Shown piece by piece: positions 7,459 through 15,492 of a stretch of 18,971 bases of DNA; the first letter of the stretch is position 1; each line of letters begins with the position of its first letter. Under the pieces are notes generated by a model. That model saw only the letters and a list, made by a program, of their open reading frames with translations, had not been told where the DNA came from and searched no databases. This stretch comes from CAZAGD01 sp049699975. GTDB taxonomy: Bacteria > Desulfobacterota > SM23-61. A program made the translations under genes and the position numbers. The stretch spans positions 1-18,971 of the forward strand of contig JBNAWB010000050.1 of the NCBI GenBank assembly GCA_049699975.1, written 5' to 3'.

Positions 7459-8412
7459 TTAGTTCACCACGTGTAGGGGCTTCCCTTTTAAGAAAGAGAT
7501 GACATTTTCCACCACCATCTGGTTGCCCTTAGCTATCGCTTCCGGGGTCATACCGGCATTATGAGGAGAAAGGACCACGTTGGGCAAGGATAAAAGGGGA
7601 TCATGGAATGGTAATGGTTCTTGATCGAAGACATCCAGCGCCGCGGCGGCTAACTTGCCGGAGGATAAAGCTTCAATTAAAGCCGGAGTATCAACTATGC
7701 TGGCCCGGGCTGTATTAACTAAAATGGCAGAAGGTTTAACCATAGCTAAAGCAGCGCGGGAGAGCAGGCCGCGGGTTTTTTCCGAAGCGCGAATATTGAT
7801 CGAAATTACGTCCGCTTCCCGGAGCAGTTTTTCTAATTCTACAAATTGGGCGGAGAAGCCAGCTAACCGTTCGGGTTGGGGATGAAAGGTCCAGATTAAA
7901 ACTTTCATGCCGATTCCCGCAGCTAACGAGGCCAGTTGCCGGGCTATGTCTCCCCAACCAATAATCCCCAAAGTTTTGCCGTGAAGTTGAATCATAGGTA
8001 GTCTCACCCAACGGCCGGCGCGTAGTTCTCGGTCATGAGCCGAAATCTGGCGAGCGGCGGCCAACATCAAAGCTAGGGTATGCTCCGCCACGGAAACTGC
8101 CGAATACCCTGGAGTATTACATACTTTAATACCTAATCGAGAAGCGGCCTGGAGATCGATATTATCTGTTCCGATCCCCAAAACAGATATCAATTTTAAT
8201 TTCGGGCATTCCTGCAGCAATGCGGCGGTAAATTTAGAGTAGGCCCGAATATTGATGATTACCTCAGCCTCGGCCACCCTTCTTTTCAATTCCCCTTCAT
8301 CTGCCGCCTTTTCTGTATAAACTTTTAGCTCTCCAAAATCAGCCAGCCGGCGGCAAGCTGTGGTTCCGGAAAAGATAGAAGGAAAATCATCGGGCACAAC
8401 TATTAAGGGCAT
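7459..8412 (-). CDS. D-2-hydroxyacid dehydrogenase (SerA-like, no ACT domain)
   Basis: A 317-residue NAD-dependent oxidoreductase of the phosphoglycerate / glyoxylate / hydroxypyruvate reductase superfamily. The substrate domain carries ISVLGIGTDNIDLQAA and the helix AVSVAEHTLALMLAAAR; the Rossmann fold begins at LGIIGWGDIARQLA (148-161). There the third Gly of GxGxxG is Ala157, a tolerated change. The catalytic triad is present: R236 in LVNTARASIVD, E265 in DVFDQEPLP and H284 in LSPHNAG. It lacks the C-terminal ACT domain of regulated serine-pathway SerA, so the substrate could be 3-phosphoglycerate, glyoxylate or another 2-keto acid. Its ATG is preceded by a good AGGAGGA site and lies 12 bases after the stop of the upstream coiled-coil gene, so the two form one operon. 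Confidence 0.88.
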   Translation of the reverse strand: MPLIVVPDDFPSIFSGTTACRRLADFGELKVYTEKAADEGELKRRVAEAEVIINIRAYSKFTAALLQECPKLKLISVLGIGTDNIDLQAASRLGIKVCNTPGYSAVSVAEHTLALMLAAARQISAHDRELRAGRWVRLPMIQLHGKTLGIIGWGDIARQLASLAAGIGMKVLIWTFHPQPERLAGFSAQFVELEKLLREADVISINIRASEKTRGLLSRAALAMVKPSAILVNTARASIVDTPALIEALSSGKLAAAALDVFDQEPLPFHDPLLSLPNVVLSPHNAGMTPEAIAKGNQMVVENVISFLKGKPLHVVN

Positions 8413-8424
8413 GAATCCTCCTTT

Positions 8425-8964
8425 TTACATGCTCTTTAATTCTTCTTGAAATTTTTGCAATTTAGGAGCCAGAGGAAGTTTAATTTTGGCCACAACCTCA
8501 GCCCATTCTTTGCTTTCGGCTACTTTAGGCTGGAGGGCGGTTCCCGAAATTCCTTTTTTCTCCAAATTCTTCAAGATAACCGCGGTAGTTTCTGCAAAAG
8601 CACTGTTCTTTTTCTGCTGGTATTCGGCAAGCAAAGTTTTTAATTCTTTAAGGAGCGGTGAACTTTCCGGGCGCAGCGTGGCAAGGCCTTCCAGAATTAA
8701 ATCATTATCTCGGTCTAAATCGAGTGCTTCAAGGAGCTGTTGCCAGATGAGTTTTTCTAAAATTTTCTTTTGGTCTGCCTCTAACTTAGCCAACTCTTTT
8801 TCCACTTCCCGCAAATGGAAATCCACTTCTAAAAAGCGGTGCACTAAACTTTGAGCTTTCGTTCGTAATTCTTCATCTTTAATTTTCTGCATTTCTTCGC
8901 GGGAAAGGATGAGGCCTTTAGTTTTTTCCATGGCGATCTCGATGGAACTTTTTATCTCCGCCAT
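8425..8964 (-). CDS. Conserved-looking coiled-coil protein of unknown function
   Basis: I do not recognise a characterised family for this 179-residue soluble protein. It is very rich in Lys, Glu, Leu and Gln, with no signal peptide, membrane segment or Cys. The N-terminus (MAEIKSSIEIAMEKTKGL) resembles that of small hypothetical proteins I associate with sulfate-reducing and syntrophic bacteria. Residues about 45-75 (HLREVEKELAKLEADQKK) have heptad spacing suggesting a coiled coil, followed by a helical middle with LIWQQLLEALDLDRDND and a second charged helix. A strong CAGGAGG site precedes the ATG and a promoter candidate lies 37-65 bases upstream. It is first gene of an operon with the hydroxyacid dehydrogenase. 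A structural or adaptor role is possible; no enzyme motif is visible. Confidence 0.72.
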   Translation of the reverse strand: MAEIKSSIEIAMEKTKGLILSREEMQKIKDEELRTKAQSLVHRFLEVDFHLREVEKELAKLEADQKKILEKLIWQQLLEALDLDRDNDLILEGLATLRPESSPLLKELKTLLAEYQQKKNSAFAETTAVILKNLEKKGISGTALQPKVAESKEWAEVVAKIKLPLAPKLQKFQEELKSM

Positions 8965-9000
8965 ATGCTTATTCCTCCTGCGGCGTTCCTGTTTTTTAAA

Positions 9001-9029
9001 AATATACTATAAAAAATCCTGCTCTTCAA
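9001..9029 (-). promoter_or_regulatory. Sigma-70-like promoter for the coiled-coil / dehydrogenase operon
   Basis: Reading the minus strand, TTGAAG (9024-9029) and TATATT (9001-9006) are separated by exactly 17 bases. Transcription would start near 8994, leaving a short leader with the CAGGAGG ribosome site before the ATG at 8964. Confidence 0.5.
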
Positions 9030-9075
9030 GAAAAGCTTATTCACTAACCGGCAATCACTTTTTTGTAAACAGCTT

Positions 9076-9092
9076 AATCTGGCTTCCAGATT
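9076..9092. promoter_or_regulatory. Perfect palindrome between divergent promoters (operator candidate)
   Basis: AATCTGG (9076-9082), spacer CTT, CCAGATT (9086-9092). It lies 9 bases upstream of the plus-strand -35 box and 46 bases upstream of the minus-strand -35 box, where a dimeric regulator could act on both promoters. A short terminator is less likely because no gene ends here. Confidence 0.45.
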
Positions 9093-9101
9093 GTTTTACC
9101 C

Positions 9102-9130
9102 TTGCCAACGAGAAAGCAAATTCTTAAAAT
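9102..9130 (+). promoter_or_regulatory. Sigma-70-like promoter for the dehydratase-like gene
   Basis: TTGCCA (9102-9107) and TAAAAT (9125-9130) are separated by exactly 17 bases. The expected start point near 9137 gives a leader of about 29 bases to the ATG at 9166, but only about 8 bases to the ATG at 9145, which favours the later start codon. Confidence 0.55.
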
Positions 9131-9165
9131 AAAGGCCATATAAAATGCCCAAGGGAGGGGAAAAT

Positions 9166-10596
9166 ATGAGGACCTTTTCTGAGTATTTAAATAAGTTACG
9201 GACTATGAGACCCAACATATATATGGGCGGCCAAAAAATTTCTCGGGACGACCCGCGGCTGGCCGGACCAATGAATAACATCAAATTAACTTTTGACCTG
9301 GCGCAGGATGAAAAATATAAAGGTCTGCTCACGGCAACTTCCCATATTACCGCGCAGGAGATTAACCGGTTTACTCATATTCACCGCAGTCCGGAAGATC
9401 TCTTGAAGAAGCAAGAGATGACTCGGACCTTATGCCGACTGACTCCGGCCTGTATCCAGCGGTGTATGGGCGTGGATATGCTCAATGCTATTTCGGTATT
9501 TACCCACGAAATCGATCAGGCTAAAGGAACAAGCTATTATCCCCGCTTCTTAGATTATTTAAAATACTTCCAAGAAAATGACTTAGTCGGTTGTGCCGGG
9601 CAGACCGATGTCAAAGGGGATCGCAAGTTAAGACCTCACCAACAAAAAGATCCAGATCTTTACCTGCGCCTAGTGGAGCGCCGCCGAGATGGAATTATTG
9701 TGCGCGGCGCCAAAGCCCATAACAGCATCGCGGCTTATGCTGATGAGATTTTAGTTACCCCCACGCGTTTGTTGACTAAAGAAGAAGCTGACTGGGCTGT
9801 GGCTTTTGCCATTCCAGCAGATGCCCCGGGAATTAAACAAGTTGTCGTCGCTGCCGCTCCGCGGGCTCGTAAGATTTTAAAAGCTCCGGTTGCGGAATTC
9901 GGTTCTTGCCATTCCCTAACCATCTTCGAGGATGTCCTCATCCCTTGGGAACGCGTTTTTATGTGTGGGGAATGGGAATTTGGAGGAAGAGCGGCCTCCC
10001 TCTTTGCCCTTTATCATCGCCATAGTTACACAGGATGTAAGCCTGCCTTTACCGATGTGATCATGGGGACGACGGCCTTAGTAGCGGAATATAATGGGGT
10101 CGAAGGGGCGCAGCATATTAATCATAAACTCGCGGATCTGATAAGTGTGGCGGAATTAGTCTATGGCGCGGGCATTGCCGCCGCGGTAAAATCCAAGGCC
10201 AGTTCTTCGGGAACTTACATCCCTGATGTGGTCTTCTGTAATGTAGGACGGCGGCATGCCGGCGAAAACCTTTATCATGAATATCAAATTTTATGCGATG
10301 TTGCTGGCGGTCTGCCCGCTACTCTGCCTTATGAAGAAGATTTCTACCAAGAAGAAGTGGGTTCTTTGTTACATAAATATATAATGCGTAAATCGGAGAT
10401 CAGCGCCGAAAATCAGCACCGTTGTTTCCGCATGATCCATGACCTTATCGGTTCTTCATTCGGCGCTCATCGCCAGATAGCCGGTCTCCATGGGGGCGGA
10501 TCACCGATCATGGAAGTGATCGCCTTGCTGGCCAATTATGACCTAAAACAAAAAAAAGAAATTGCTAAGCACTTAGCGGGCATTACTTCTTGTTAA
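9166..10596 (+). CDS. 4-hydroxybutyryl-CoA dehydratase-like [4Fe-4S]/FAD protein (HpaB/AbfD superfamily)
   Basis: A 476-residue protein of the acyl-CoA dehydrogenase-fold superfamily that includes 4-hydroxyphenylacetate 3-hydroxylase and 4-hydroxybutyryl-CoA dehydratase. It aligns closely with Clostridium aminobutyricum AbfD as I recall it: TPACIQRCMGVD (C96, C100), YHRHSYTGCK (H284, Y288, C291, K292), YLKYFQENDL, KDPDLYLRLVE, IIVRGAKAH and HGGGSP. The four Fe-S ligands and the catalytic-type Tyr and Lys are therefore kept. The residues matching AbfD E257, E455 and T190 are H249, A439 and S187, so dehydration of 4-hydroxybutyryl-CoA is not assured. I chose the ATG at 9166 because AGGGAGGGG (9152-9160) sits just before it; an in-frame ATG at 9145 would put that site inside the gene. 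Its 3' end overlaps convergent nagZ by 24 bases. Confidence 0.85.
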   Translation: MRTFSEYLNKLRTMRPNIYMGGQKISRDDPRLAGPMNNIKLTFDLAQDEKYKGLLTATSHITAQEINRFTHIHRSPEDLLKKQEMTRTLCRLTPACIQRCMGVDMLNAISVFTHEIDQAKGTSYYPRFLDYLKYFQENDLVGCAGQTDVKGDRKLRPHQQKDPDLYLRLVERRRDGIIVRGAKAHNSIAAYADEILVTPTRLLTKEEADWAVAFAIPADAPGIKQVVVAAAPRARKILKAPVAEFGSCHSLTIFEDVLIPWERVFMCGEWEFGGRAASLFALYHRHSYTGCKPAFTDVIMGTTALVAEYNGVEGAQHINHKLADLISVAELVYGAGIAAAVKSKASSSGTYIPDVVFCNVGRRHAGENLYHEYQILCDVAGGLPATLPYEEDFYQEEVGSLLHKYIMRKSEISAENQHRCFRMIHDLIGSSFGAHRQIAGLHGGGSPIMEVIALLANYDLKQKKEIAKHLAGITSC

Positions 10597-11685
10597 AAGA
10601 TTTTTCTTTAATTCCTGCAGGCGGGCCAAGGCTTCCTCGATCATGGCTGGGGAAAGCATGCGTTTCTCGAGGGCTTTGACTAAGGCTTCATAAATGCGGG
10701 CAAAAAGATTTTCCTCATACCCATTTGGGCTGTTATTAGAAGCCAAAAGAATATCCGCTCCTGCACGTACAGCCAGAACCGCCGCTTCTTCAAGGGGGAA
10801 TTGTTTGCTTAGACCGCCCATAAGGAGGTCATCGGTAATTATGGGTCCCCGGTAACCCAATTTCCCGCGGAGCAACCCTTTAATGATTTTGGCTGATAAA
10901 GTTACGGGGAATTCTTCATCCCATTCCCGATGCCAGATATGGGAAGTCATAATCAAATCGGCAAGTCCTTCGGCAATCAATTTCTGAAAAGGCCAGAGTT
11001 CTTCCGCGCGATAATGTTGCGTTACATCAATGGTCTCGAAGTGAGTGTCTCCTCCGGCGCTCCCTTTCCCCGGAAAATGTTTCAGACAGGTAAGTACTCC
11101 CTGCTGCCGATGAGCTAAAATGAAAGCTCGGCTATGGCGGTAAACTAATTCTGGATCTGCGCCAAAAGAACGTCCGCTGGTAGAAATTAAACCCTGGGGA
11201 TTTAAGTCCAGATCTACCACCGGGGCTAAGTTTAAATTGATGCCGCTCTCTTTTAGATCGCGGGCTATTTCTTTGCCCACTTGTTCGGTATAGGCCAGAT
11301 TGTTTTTTTGACCCAGCTCTTTAGGACTTTCTCGGGGTTGGAAACCGGCCGCGGGGCTCAAACGACTCACTAACCCGCCCTCTTGATCTACCGCAATAAG
11401 TAAAGGAGTTTTCGCTAACTTGCTAAGGGTAGAGGTAAGTCGACGCAGTTGCTCTTTGGAAATAATGTTCCGCGGGCAGATCAGGGCCCCCTCTTCGCGG
11501 CTTAGGTCAGATTTCTGGCGCTTAGCTTCCCAAAAGCAAGGAAGGTGAATATTATAAAGAATCACCCCACCCAGGGAAAATTCTCTTATAGCTCGAGCAA
11601 TGGGTGTTTCCGCAGTTACTTCCGCTTCCCGGAAGCCCACCATAATCATCTGCCCGATCATCTCGCCTAAATTTTTAATGCTCAC
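10573..11685 (-). CDS. nagZ: Beta-N-acetylhexosaminidase NagZ (GH3)
   Basis: A 370-residue glycoside hydrolase family 3 enzyme that removes terminal N-acetylglucosamine from muropeptides during peptidoglycan recycling. The NagZ signature KHFPGKGSAGGDTH (202-215) supplies the Asp-His pair (D213, H215), and IITDDLLMGG holds the nucleophile D285. LLIAVDQEGGLVSRL (96-109), INLNLAPVVDLDLNP and GRSFGADPELV are further family blocks. No signal peptide is present, which fits a cytoplasmic enzyme. At 370 residues it is slightly longer than the typical 330-350, because of extra residues at about 47-75 and a C-terminal helix. It is the last gene of the minus-strand operon, 51 bases after an AmpG-type permease gene whose product would deliver its substrate. 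Its 3' end overlaps the convergent dehydratase-like gene. Confidence 0.9.
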   Translation of the reverse strand: MSIKNLGEMIGQMIMVGFREAEVTAETPIARAIREFSLGGVILYNIHLPCFWEAKRQKSDLSREEGALICPRNIISKEQLRRLTSTLSKLAKTPLLIAVDQEGGLVSRLSPAAGFQPRESPKELGQKNNLAYTEQVGKEIARDLKESGINLNLAPVVDLDLNPQGLISTSGRSFGADPELVYRHSRAFILAHRQQGVLTCLKHFPGKGSAGGDTHFETIDVTQHYRAEELWPFQKLIAEGLADLIMTSHIWHREWDEEFPVTLSAKIIKGLLRGKLGYRGPIITDDLLMGGLSKQFPLEEAAVLAVRAGADILLASNNSPNGYEENLFARIYEALVKALEKRMLSPAMIEEALARLQELKKNLLTRSNAR

Positions 11686-11736
11686 TTTTTCTGTCTGAAC
11701 CTCCGGCCAATCTGCCCTTAGCTTTTCTCACCAAAT

Positions 11737-12942
11737 TTATACTTTTTTTGGCGATCCACTTAAAGTGGGCTTTAAATAAAGCAATAACGGCAGCGGAATA
11801 AGTCCCAGGAGAAAGGTTAAAAAGAAGAAAGTTGGATATCCGCACAGATTAGCTAAATATCCGCTGGCTACTCCAGCCCCCGATCGGCCCAAACCAAAGA
11901 GAATGCTCAAAAAGGCATAATGCGTGGCGCTAAATCTCTTATCACAGAGTTGCATGAGGAAACTTAAAAAAGCCGAAGTAGCTAAGCCAATGGCTAAGCT
12001 TTCCAAGAGGGCAGCTAAATAAATAGCAAAATTGGGAGCCGCGGGTAAAGCAGAGAATAGGTAACCTAAACTCGCGGTAGCCTGAAAAATGCCCAGGATC
12101 CAAAGGGCCTTTATAATTCCCCAGCGCGCCGTCAAAAAACCCCCGGCCAAAGCTCCGCCAATGCCGGCTAAAGTCCCCAGCGTACCCACCACCAAACCGA
12201 TCTCGGTGGGACTAAATCCTCGATCAATCCAAAAGGGATTGGCCATGGCCACGAGCATCGCTTCCCCGACTTTAAAGAAGGCAATAAAAAAAATGGCCAA
12301 CCAGAAATTTGGCTTCTGAAAGAGGATGCTGAGCGGATAAATATATTGGGCTCGGAAGGGGATATTAATGGCCTTCCGCGGAACATGAAAAATAGATAGG
12401 CTGACCACCAATAAAGCCAAGAAAAACATAATAACTCCAGCTATTATGAAAGTGCTCAGCCATCCGATCCAGTCGCTCATCATTACCAAAAGACCACCGG
12501 AAGTTACTAGGGCAACGCGGTAAGAAGCAGAACGGATGCCATTGGCCGGACCTAATTCTTGCTCTTCTAATAGATCAATAGTGTAAGCATCAACCGCTAT
12601 ATCCTGAGTGGCGGAAGATAAACATATACCTGCTAATACCAACCAGAACAAGGCTTTTTGAGAAATGGGATTGAGGAAAGCTAAAAGAATACTTCCCAAA
12701 GCAATGAGCAGTTGGGTAGGGAAAATCCAAGAGTATCTCTGCCCATAACGATCAACCAAGGGAGCCCAAAAAATTTTTATACTCCAGGCTAACCCTAAAA
12801 GGCTAAGCAGACCTATCTCTTCTAAGGAGATTTTTTTGACGCGGAAATAAACGGAAAGGAGATTATTGACTAAGCCAAAAGGAAGCCCTTCTGAGAAATA
12901 AAGGAGGGCGACGACTAAGAATTTTAGACGGGTTGAAATCAC
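11737..12942 (-). CDS. ampG: AmpG-family muropeptide permease (MFS)
   Basis: A 401-residue inner-membrane transporter of the major facilitator superfamily with about twelve hydrophobic segments. The N-terminus (ALLYFSEGLPFGLVNNLLSV) and the loop APLVDRYGQRYSW between the second and third segments are characteristic of AmpG, which imports anhydromuropeptides from the periplasm. SSATQDIAVDAYTIDLL in the fourth/fifth segment region is also an AmpG hallmark. A short single-domain form without the extra C-terminal helices of E. coli AmpG (about 490 residues) is common in other phyla. The start is GTG, three bases after the stop of the ligase gene with no strong ribosome site, suggesting translational coupling. 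nagZ lies immediately downstream, which supports the muropeptide assignment over a generic sugar or acetyl-CoA (AT-1) transporter. Confidence 0.85.
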   Translation of the reverse strand: MISTRLKFLVVALLYFSEGLPFGLVNNLLSVYFRVKKISLEEIGLLSLLGLAWSIKIFWAPLVDRYGQRYSWIFPTQLLIALGSILLAFLNPISQKALFWLVLAGICLSSATQDIAVDAYTIDLLEEQELGPANGIRSASYRVALVTSGGLLVMMSDWIGWLSTFIIAGVIMFFLALLVVSLSIFHVPRKAINIPFRAQYIYPLSILFQKPNFWLAIFFIAFFKVGEAMLVAMANPFWIDRGFSPTEIGLVVGTLGTLAGIGGALAGGFLTARWGIIKALWILGIFQATASLGYLFSALPAAPNFAIYLAALLESLAIGLATSAFLSFLMQLCDKRFSATHYAFLSILFGLGRSGAGVASGYLANLCGYPTFFFLTFLLGLIPLPLLLYLKPTLSGSPKKV

Positions 12943-12945
12943 CGC

Positions 12946-14466
12946 TTATTTATCCGCCTCGATTTTGGCGCCCTTCAATTCGCGATGCAAAATTTTCCCC
13001 GTAGAAGATTTGGGTAATTCTTTCCTGATCTCCACCTGTTTGGGAATTTTATAAGGAGCCAAATACTGCTTGCAGAATTCGATCACCTCTTTTTCGGAAA
13101 TACTCTGCCCCGGATGAAGGGTGATAAAAGCCTTGGGCACCTCTCCCTTTACTTCATCCGGGATACCGATGACCGCTGCTTCATAAATAGCCGGGTGAGT
13201 GTACAAAACTTCTTCTATCTCGCGGGGATATACATTGTAACCGCCGGTGATAATTAATTCTTTTTTCCGCCCTACAATATAGAAGTAACCATCTTCGTCC
13301 TGTTTAGCTAAGTCGCCCGTATATACCCAGCCATCCCGAATAGTCTCGGCTGTAAGCTGAGGGATTTTCCAGTAGCCTTTAGTAGCATTGGGCCCCTTAA
13401 AGATTAACTCGCCCACCTCACCTTTTTTTACTTCTTTCCCCTCTTTATCTAAGAGGCGCGTCTGCACATGGGGAACGGTTAGCCCGATTGAGCCCGGTTT
13501 CCGAAGCCCATGCACGGGATTGGCCGTGACTAAACCAGTTGATTCCGTAAGTCCATAGACTTCCAGAATAAAAGCCCCGAAACGCTTTTCCCAGTTTTTG
13601 AGAAGCTCCACCGAAAGAGAAGCACCGCCAGAGAGTCCCATGCGTAAAGTTTTAACATTGGTCGCCATCTTCTCGTAGGCATGATAAAGGTAATTGAACA
13701 TAGTGGGTACGCCCGGAAACCAAGTAATCCCGTAATATTCTATGGCTTGCAATACGCTTTCTGCCTGAAAGCGCTCCATAATTACCACTGTACCGCCGGA
13801 GCTCAAGCTGCCAAATACTGGACTGGCGACAGCGAATACGTGAACCAGAGGTAAGACGGCCATAGTAATATCATTTTCCTTAAGCCCATAAGCTTGGGCT
13901 ATGTTCGGCCCGGAGAAGGTGAAGTTACCATGGGAAAGGATGACCCCTTTAGGTTGACCCAACGTTCCTGAAGTATAAAATATTATAGCTTTATCTTCGG
14001 GCGTTAAATCCACTGGTTTGAGGGCTGAAGGTGAAGCAGCCCATTTCTTTAGAGCTGAAAAGATAGATGGATCATTTTCTTCCCTAAAAATGATTCGAGA
14101 AAGAAAAGGCGTTTGGTGCTTTATTTCTTGTATTCTTTCGCGGAAAGGAGCAGCGGCCAGAAGAATTTTGGCTTCCGAATTGGACAGGATAAAAGCCATT
14201 TCGCGAGGCGTATAAACTGGGTTAATGGGGATTACTGTTCCGCCAGCTTTGATGATAGAAAAATAAGAGAGCAAAGTATCTAAGCTATTGGGGAAGAGGA
14301 CGGCGACATGTTCTCCTTTAGTTAGGCCCAAGGCCTGTAACGCCGCCGCCATTTGATCGGTTATAGAATCGAATTCTTTATAGGTTATGGACACCTCGCC
14401 CTGGCGGAATAATATTTTGTTCCCAAATTGTTTAACTCTTTCTTTTAGGAAATCGATTAAATTCAT
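12946..14466 (-). CDS. Class I acyl-CoA synthetase / AMP-dependent ligase
   Basis: A 506-residue adenylate-forming enzyme that activates a carboxylic acid with ATP and joins it to CoA. Motifs are in the usual order: the P-loop-like IIFYTSGTLGQPKGVILSHG (161-180), EVYGLTESTG (302-311), WVYTGDLAKQDEDGYFYIVG (380-399), the hinge GRKKELIITGGYNVYPREIE, and the C-terminal catalytic lysine K491 in PKSSTGKILHREL. Overall length and motifs are those of medium/long-chain fatty acyl or 4-coumarate-type CoA ligases; the substrate cannot be read from the sequence. The start codon overlaps the stop of the upstream binding-protein gene by an ATGA, so the two are translationally coupled, which hints that the acid bound by that protein is the one activated here. 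AmpG follows after 3 bases. Confidence 0.9.
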   Translation of the reverse strand: MNLIDFLKERVKQFGNKILFRQGEVSITYKEFDSITDQMAAALQALGLTKGEHVAVLFPNSLDTLLSYFSIIKAGGTVIPINPVYTPREMAFILSNSEAKILLAAAPFRERIQEIKHQTPFLSRIIFREENDPSIFSALKKWAASPSALKPVDLTPEDKAIIFYTSGTLGQPKGVILSHGNFTFSGPNIAQAYGLKENDITMAVLPLVHVFAVASPVFGSLSSGGTVVIMERFQAESVLQAIEYYGITWFPGVPTMFNYLYHAYEKMATNVKTLRMGLSGGASLSVELLKNWEKRFGAFILEVYGLTESTGLVTANPVHGLRKPGSIGLTVPHVQTRLLDKEGKEVKKGEVGELIFKGPNATKGYWKIPQLTAETIRDGWVYTGDLAKQDEDGYFYIVGRKKELIITGGYNVYPREIEEVLYTHPAIYEAAVIGIPDEVKGEVPKAFITLHPGQSISEKEVIEFCKQYLAPYKIPKQVEIRKELPKSSTGKILHRELKGAKIEADK

Positions 14467-15449
14467 TCTTTCCTCAGACCTAAACTGCGAATCAGCGCGC
14501 CCACTGATTCATTCATTTCCACCAAATGTTTGGCTAATTCTGCCGGGCCTCTATAAAGGGCAGGTTGATCCAGTTGCCGGCTGATTTTAATAAAGTCAGG
14601 ATCCTCCATGGCCTTTTTAAAGGCTTGGTGTAATGTTTCCACAATTTGGGGTGCGAGTCCTTTGGGGCCGACGATAGAGATGAGACTTGGCGCTACAATA
14701 TCGTAGCCTAATTCTAAAAGGGTTGGTGTATTCGGGAAATCGATCATTCTTTTTTCTCCATAAACGGCCAGCAATCTCAGGATACCTGCTTCCACATGTT
14801 TTTTCCATTCTGTGGTTTGGGAAGAGGCTTCCACGTGATCACCCAGCAAAGCCGTAATGGCCTGCGGGCCGCCTTCAAAAGGAACATGGGTCCATTTTAT
14901 TTTTTCCTTCAGGGCCAATCTTTCCATAACCAAGTGTTGGGGAGTTCCAGGTCCGGCAGTACTATAGCGGATTTTACCAGGATTAGCCTTAGCATATTCT
15001 ATAAAATCTTTGAAAGTCTTCCAGGGAGATTCTGATTTAACTACCAGACCATAAAGATAGACGGCATACTGCATTATGGGAGTGAAATCTTTGGCGGAAT
15101 CATAAGGAACTTTACGCATATGCTGACTCAAGACCGCTCCGCTGGGCAGAATGCCAATAGTATAGCCATCAGGCTTTTCGTTTTTTAAAAGAGCTACGGC
15201 TACCGCGGAGGCAGCTCCCGGCTTATTCACGACTATGATAGGTTGGCCGAGAATTTTACTTGCGGCGGCCACCAGCGGGCGAGCACAAACATCGGTACTT
15301 CCTCCGGCTGGGTAGCCGATGATAAAGTTAATGGCTTTGGTGGGATACTTTTCCTGCGCCAAGCAATTTGGAAGGCAAAGGAGATGAAACAGGAAAATAA
15401 ATATCAGGGGGAGAAGAATTATACCTTTTTTAAATTGGAGCTTTTTCAT
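14463..15449 (-). CDS. Tripartite tricarboxylate transporter (TctC/Bug) periplasmic binding protein
   Basis: A 328-residue secreted substrate-binding protein. A charged start (MKKLQFKKG) and a hydrophobic stretch to about residue 30 form a signal peptide with likely cleavage after CLA (about residue 31). The mature protein begins with the family signature YPTKAINFIIGYPAGGSTDV, followed by GQPIIVVNKPGA, KPDGYTIG, YSTAGPGTPQHLVMERLA and WTHVPFEGGPQAITALLGDH. Such proteins bind small carboxylates, often of aromatic or dicarboxylic type. No membrane partners (TctA, TctB) are present, as is common for orphan Bug proteins. I chose the ATG at 15449 because CCCTCCTC at 15458-15465 reads as GAGGAGGG 8 bases upstream; a TTG at 15491 would add 14 basic residues before the signal peptide. 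Its stop overlaps the ligase start. Confidence 0.9.
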   Translation of the reverse strand: MKKLQFKKGIILLPLIFIFLFHLLCLPNCLAQEKYPTKAINFIIGYPAGGSTDVCARPLVAAASKILGQPIIVVNKPGAASAVAVALLKNEKPDGYTIGILPSGAVLSQHMRKVPYDSAKDFTPIMQYAVYLYGLVVKSESPWKTFKDFIEYAKANPGKIRYSTAGPGTPQHLVMERLALKEKIKWTHVPFEGGPQAITALLGDHVEASSQTTEWKKHVEAGILRLLAVYGEKRMIDFPNTPTLLELGYDIVAPSLISIVGPKGLAPQIVETLHQAFKKAMEDPDFIKISRQLDQPALYRGPAELAKHLVEMNESVGALIRSLGLRKE

Positions 15450-15492
15450 TTTGGGCACCCTCCTCTTTAAAAATTTATACTTAAAGACCAAA

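Noticed and set aside
8446..8854. Plus-strand open frames across the coiled-coil gene
   Set aside because: They are shadows of the Lys/Glu-rich minus-strand gene, producing Phe/Ser-rich translations with no ribosome sites.
9145..9165. Earlier in-frame ATG for the dehydratase-like gene
   Set aside because: The strong AGGGAGGGG site lies between this ATG and the one at 9166, and the promoter candidate would leave only about 8 bases of leader.
15450..15491. TTG start giving a longer TTT binding protein
   Set aside because: It would place 14 extra basic residues before the signal peptide; the ATG at 15449 has GAGGAGGG at ideal spacing.
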